DNA of 8,031 bases, from contig JAGOFF010000101.1 of assembly GCA_017997315.1 (NCBI GenBank), positions 1 through 8,031 of the forward strand. Direction: 5' to 3'. The notes below the pieces were generated by a model. It saw nothing but the letters and a program-made list of their open reading frames with translations, made no database searches and was not told where the DNA came from. Below are positions 6,211 to 8,031 of this stretch, one piece after another. The translations under genes and the position numbers were made by a program. The DNA is from Clostridia bacterium. GTDB taxonomy: Bacteria > Bacillota > Clostridia > Saccharofermentanales > UBA5734. Numbering within the stretch: the stretch's first letter is position 1; the number at the start of each line of letters is the position of its first letter.

Positions 6211-6753
6211 TCAGCCCTTCCCCTGCGTCTCCCGCGCGGCTTCCATCGCCCGGATCCGCTTCAGGAACCGGATGAGTGTGTTGCACCGGTTGCTCCCGTA
6301 CAGGAAGCTCTCGGTGATCTCCACCTCGACCGGCTCGCCGAACAGCGTGGAGAAGTAGTGCTCCTGGAACACCTTGCAGCAGTGCGCGCACAGCGATTCG
6401 GGCGCATGGCCCCCGACCGCGAACGCGCACGCGCAGATCTCGACCGGCCGCCCGGTCAGGGTGAGTACGGTCTTGTCCTCGCTGAAAAGCAGGCTCTCCC
6501 AGTACTTCGAGGTTCCCTGCACGTTGATGCGGTCGAGGAAGCCCGCGACGTCCTCCGCGGATCTGCGTACCTTCTCCTCCAGCCCCCGGCAGCGGAAGCA
6601 GTCCTCGCCGAGCCGCCGGAACACCGCAGCCTTGACCGTTTCGTCCTGTGTCTCCTCGATGTACCTGAGGAGGGAGCGGACCTGATCCTCGTTCATGGAC
6701 TGGGGTTGCGGCGCGGGCTTGCCGTCGCCGTCCGGTCTTTTTCCGTCTCCCAT
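6211..6753 (-). CDS. Small cysteine-rich protein of unknown function
   Basis: I do not recognise this 180-aa protein with confidence. Residues 1-19 are Gly/Pro/Asp-rich and probably disordered. From MNEDQVRSLLRYIEETQDE (20-38) the protein looks helical and soluble, with no signal peptide or membrane segment. It contains CFRC (C52, C55), CAC (C107, C109), CxxCC (C122, C125, C126) and C157. The clustered cysteines, several in CxC/CxxC form, suggest binding of zinc or an iron-sulfur cluster. The mid-section (SLLFSEDKTVLTLTG, 87-101) is likely beta. The ATG at 6753 has AGAGG 7 nt upstream; the internal Met20 has no Shine-Dalgarno site, although the recognisable conservation may begin there. It follows the lipoprotein gene by 37 nt and is probably the last gene of that operon. 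A redox or metal-sensing role is conceivable but is only inference. Confidence 0.8.
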   Translation of the reverse strand: MGDGKRPDGDGKPAPQPQSMNEDQVRSLLRYIEETQDETVKAAVFRRLGEDCFRCRGLEEKVRRSAEDVAGFLDRINVQGTSKYWESLLFSEDKTVLTLTGRPVEICACAFAVGGHAPESLCAHCCKVFQEHYFSTLFGEPVEVEITESFLYGSNRCNTLIRFLKRIRAMEAARETQGKG

Positions 6754-6765
6754 ATGCGCACCTCT

Positions 6766-6778
6766 CCGGGCCGCCCGG
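6766..6778 (-). other. Small GC hairpin before the cysteine-rich gene's Shine-Dalgarno site
   Basis: In the 37-nt gap after the lipoprotein gene, CCGGG (6766-6770) and CCCGG (6774-6778) can form a 5-bp stem with a 3-nt loop, directly 5' of AGAGG (6761-6765). It could tune translation or processing between the two genes. It is short and lies in GC-rich DNA, so chance is possible. Confidence 0.3.
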
Positions 6779-6790
6779 CGGACGGCCCCG

Positions 6791-7660
6791 TCACGCCACC
6801 TTGATCACGATGTTCCCGGAATCCACGCGGACCGCGATGCGTGCCGCCCCGTCGCCGAACACATGGGTGACCGCGCTGTTGGTGACCGGCAGCGAGTCGA
6901 TGTTTCCGCTGATCGTGCCCGCGTCCACCCCGGCTTCCAATCCGGCGTTCGTGTTCTTGGGCAGGTTGATCGTGACGTTGCCTGCGGTCAGTTCGGTGAC
7001 CAGCGAAGCCGTCGGGTCGAACCGGTCAAAACTCAGGTCGAGGTTGCCGGACACCAGTGCGATCACGCTGTCCCCGGTCAGGCTGACCCGGGAGAGCGTG
7101 ATGTTGCCGGCGTTGTTGGCGATGGAGACAGTGCCGGTATAGCCGGTGAATTCGGTGTTGCCTGCGGATTGGTAGACCTCGACGACCTGGATCCCGGCGG
7201 GTACGGTCAGTTCGTACTCCAGCCCGATGCTGACGTCGGGATAGGTGGCTTCTTTCCACTCCCAGAAATCGATCCGGTCGTCGGTCACAAACACCTCGGT
7301 GAGGTGCAGGGTGTCGCCGTCCGCCTGGACCTGGTAGCTCACGGAACCCGCGACGGTCTTGAGCAGATTCGTACCGGTTCCCGATGCCTTCTTGCGCAGG
7401 AGGCCGGTGACGCGGTCCTCGTCGCCGCTCCGGATCCGGATCGTTCCGGCACGGTTCTCGATGACCAGCCTCGTGAAGTTCCCGGACGGGACGCTGATCT
7501 CCTCGTCGTCCTCGTAGTTGGACACGTTCCCGCCCCACGAGCAGCCCGAGCAAAGGACGACCAGCAGTACCGCGGTCAACAGCAGCGCGGTCCGGGCAGC
7601 GCGTGATCTCTTTTTCCGGACGGTTCCGGACTCCATGATATGCAAGGCGGCTCCCCTCAT
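6791..7660 (-). CDS. Lipoprotein with DUF4097-like beta-strand repeats
   Basis: The 289-aa protein begins with a basic region (RKKRSRAART), a hydrophobic stretch and LVVLCSGC, consistent with a lipoprotein signal peptide cleaved before Cys40. Cys at -3 is slightly unusual for a lipobox. The mature protein would be anchored outside the cytoplasmic membrane. The rest is beta-rich: TRLVIENRAGTIRIRSGD near the start of the mature domain, then repeated turns of the (A/S)G(N/T) type at residues 166, 184, 204, 226, 247 and 281, each followed by a short hydrophobic strand. This is the pattern of DUF4097/DUF2807-like adhesin-type beta-solenoids, whose molecular role is poorly known. I chose the ATG at 7660, with AGAGGG 9 nt upstream; an ATG at 7636 is possible but has a weaker site. 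Any longer frame would run back through the esterase gene. It starts 20 nt after the esterase stop, implying co-transcription. Confidence 0.85.
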   Translation of the reverse strand: MRGAALHIMESGTVRKKRSRAARTALLLTAVLLVVLCSGCSWGGNVSNYEDDEEISVPSGNFTRLVIENRAGTIRIRSGDEDRVTGLLRKKASGTGTNLLKTVAGSVSYQVQADGDTLHLTEVFVTDDRIDFWEWKEATYPDVSIGLEYELTVPAGIQVVEVYQSAGNTEFTGYTGTVSIANNAGNITLSRVSLTGDSVIALVSGNLDLSFDRFDPTASLVTELTAGNVTINLPKNTNAGLEAGVDAGTISGNIDSLPVTNSAVTHVFGDGAARIAVRVDSGNIVIKVA

Positions 7661-7680
7661 GATGGTGTTCCCTCTTCTTT

Positions 7681-8031
7681 CTATCCCTTTTGACGCCAGA
7701 AATCCATCAGCCGTCCCCAGTCGGTGCGGCTCAGGAAATGGTTCCCTTCGCGCAGGTGGTATCCGATGCGCCCCTCGTGGAACGCGATTCGGGTCGGTCC
7801 GTCCGGATATCCGACGGACGGGCCCTCGAGTCCGGGATGCCCGAGCAGCCGGTAGACCGGATCCGCGGCGAGGCACCCGAGGAACTCCGCGTACGGATCG
7901 GACCATTCGTCCAGAATCGCGCCGCCGTGGCAGAGCAGCCGCGGCGCGATGCAGGCGAGCAGGAAGTGCTGGTCGAACGGCATCGTGTCCTCGCGGTCCG
8001 CGTACGACCGGTAGTTCTCGCAGAACCAGTA
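7681..8031 (-). CDS. CE15-like glucuronoyl esterase, C-terminal part (5' end beyond window)
   Basis: Only the last 116 codons and the TAG are in view; the frame stays open to the window edge. The visible part starts YWFCENYRSYADREDTMPFD, followed by QHFLLACIAPRLL, DEWSDPYAEFLGCLAADPVYRLLG and a terminal GYHLREGNHFLSRTDW. These blocks match the C-terminal half of bacterial carbohydrate esterase family 15 alpha/beta-hydrolases, which cleave ester links between glucuronoxylan and lignin. The likely catalytic His is in REGNH (18 residues before the C-terminus), and the DEWSDP region may hold an acidic triad member. The nucleophilic Ser and any signal peptide are outside the window. The Met in MPFDQH (7983) is internal, not a start. 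A related acetyl-xylan-type esterase is an alternative. It heads the visible part of an operon with the lipoprotein and the cysteine-rich protein. Confidence 0.8.
   Translation of the reverse strand, partial: YWFCENYRSYADREDTMPFDQHFLLACIAPRLLCHGGAILDEWSDPYAEFLGCLAADPVYRLLGHPGLEGPSVGYPDGPTRIAFHEGRIGYHLREGNHFLSRTDWGRLMDFWRQKG

Noticed and set aside
7661..7906. Longer reading frame of the lipoprotein starting at 7906
   Set aside because: The first 82 residues are read out of frame through the esterase gene, and the signal peptide would be buried internally. The ATG at 7660 fits a lipoprotein.
1..8031. CRISPR array, transposase or prophage genes
   Set aside because: No regularly spaced direct repeats, no transposase-like coding sequence with terminal repeats, and no phage structural genes were seen on either strand.

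Overview
The window is bacterial and compact, and most of it is visibly GC-rich with strong G/C bias at third codon positions. It falls into three blocks. The left block (18-4677, minus strand) is read as aspS, gatC, gatA, gatB: an archaeal-type aspartyl-tRNA synthetase followed by all three subunits of the tRNA-dependent amidotransferase GatCAB. The synthetase has the anticodon-domain residues I associate with non-discriminating AspRS. The simplest reading is a dedicated route to Asn-tRNA(Asn): AspRS charges tRNA(Asn) with Asp, and GatCAB amidates it. gatC/gatA and gatA/gatB overlap by 4 nt (GTGA, ATGA), so the subunits are probably translationally coupled.

The middle block (about 4678-6210) differs in character. 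It has a roughly 620-nt non-coding stretch with a short sequence resembling a dispersed intergenic repeat and a perfect 11-bp inverted repeat. A single plus-strand gene (5300-6109) of clearly lower GC follows, with its own Shine-Dalgarno sequence and an intrinsic terminator. It encodes a 269-aa protein with an HsdR N-terminal-like PD-(D/E)XK nuclease core and no helicase, methylase or specificity partner in view. It looks like a recently acquired single-gene insertion, possibly a defence-related nuclease.

The right block (6211-8031, minus strand) is probably another operon, read in the order: the C-terminal part of a CE15-like glucuronoyl esterase (truncated by the window edge), a lipoprotein with a DUF4097-like beta-repeat domain, and a small cysteine-rich protein of unknown function. 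Gaps are 20 and 37 nt.

Taxonomy cannot be fixed from this sequence. An archaeal-type AspRS next to gatCAB and the style of the CE15 protein would suit a GC-rich member of the Clostridia or a related gut/rumen lineage. The repeat-like intergenic sequence is of a kind I associate more with Verrucomicrobiota, Lentisphaerae or Planctomycetes. A plant-polysaccharide-degrading anaerobe is plausible but inferred. No tRNA, rRNA, CRISPR array, transposase or complete novel multi-gene system was seen; the most unusual item is the stand-alone nuclease island.
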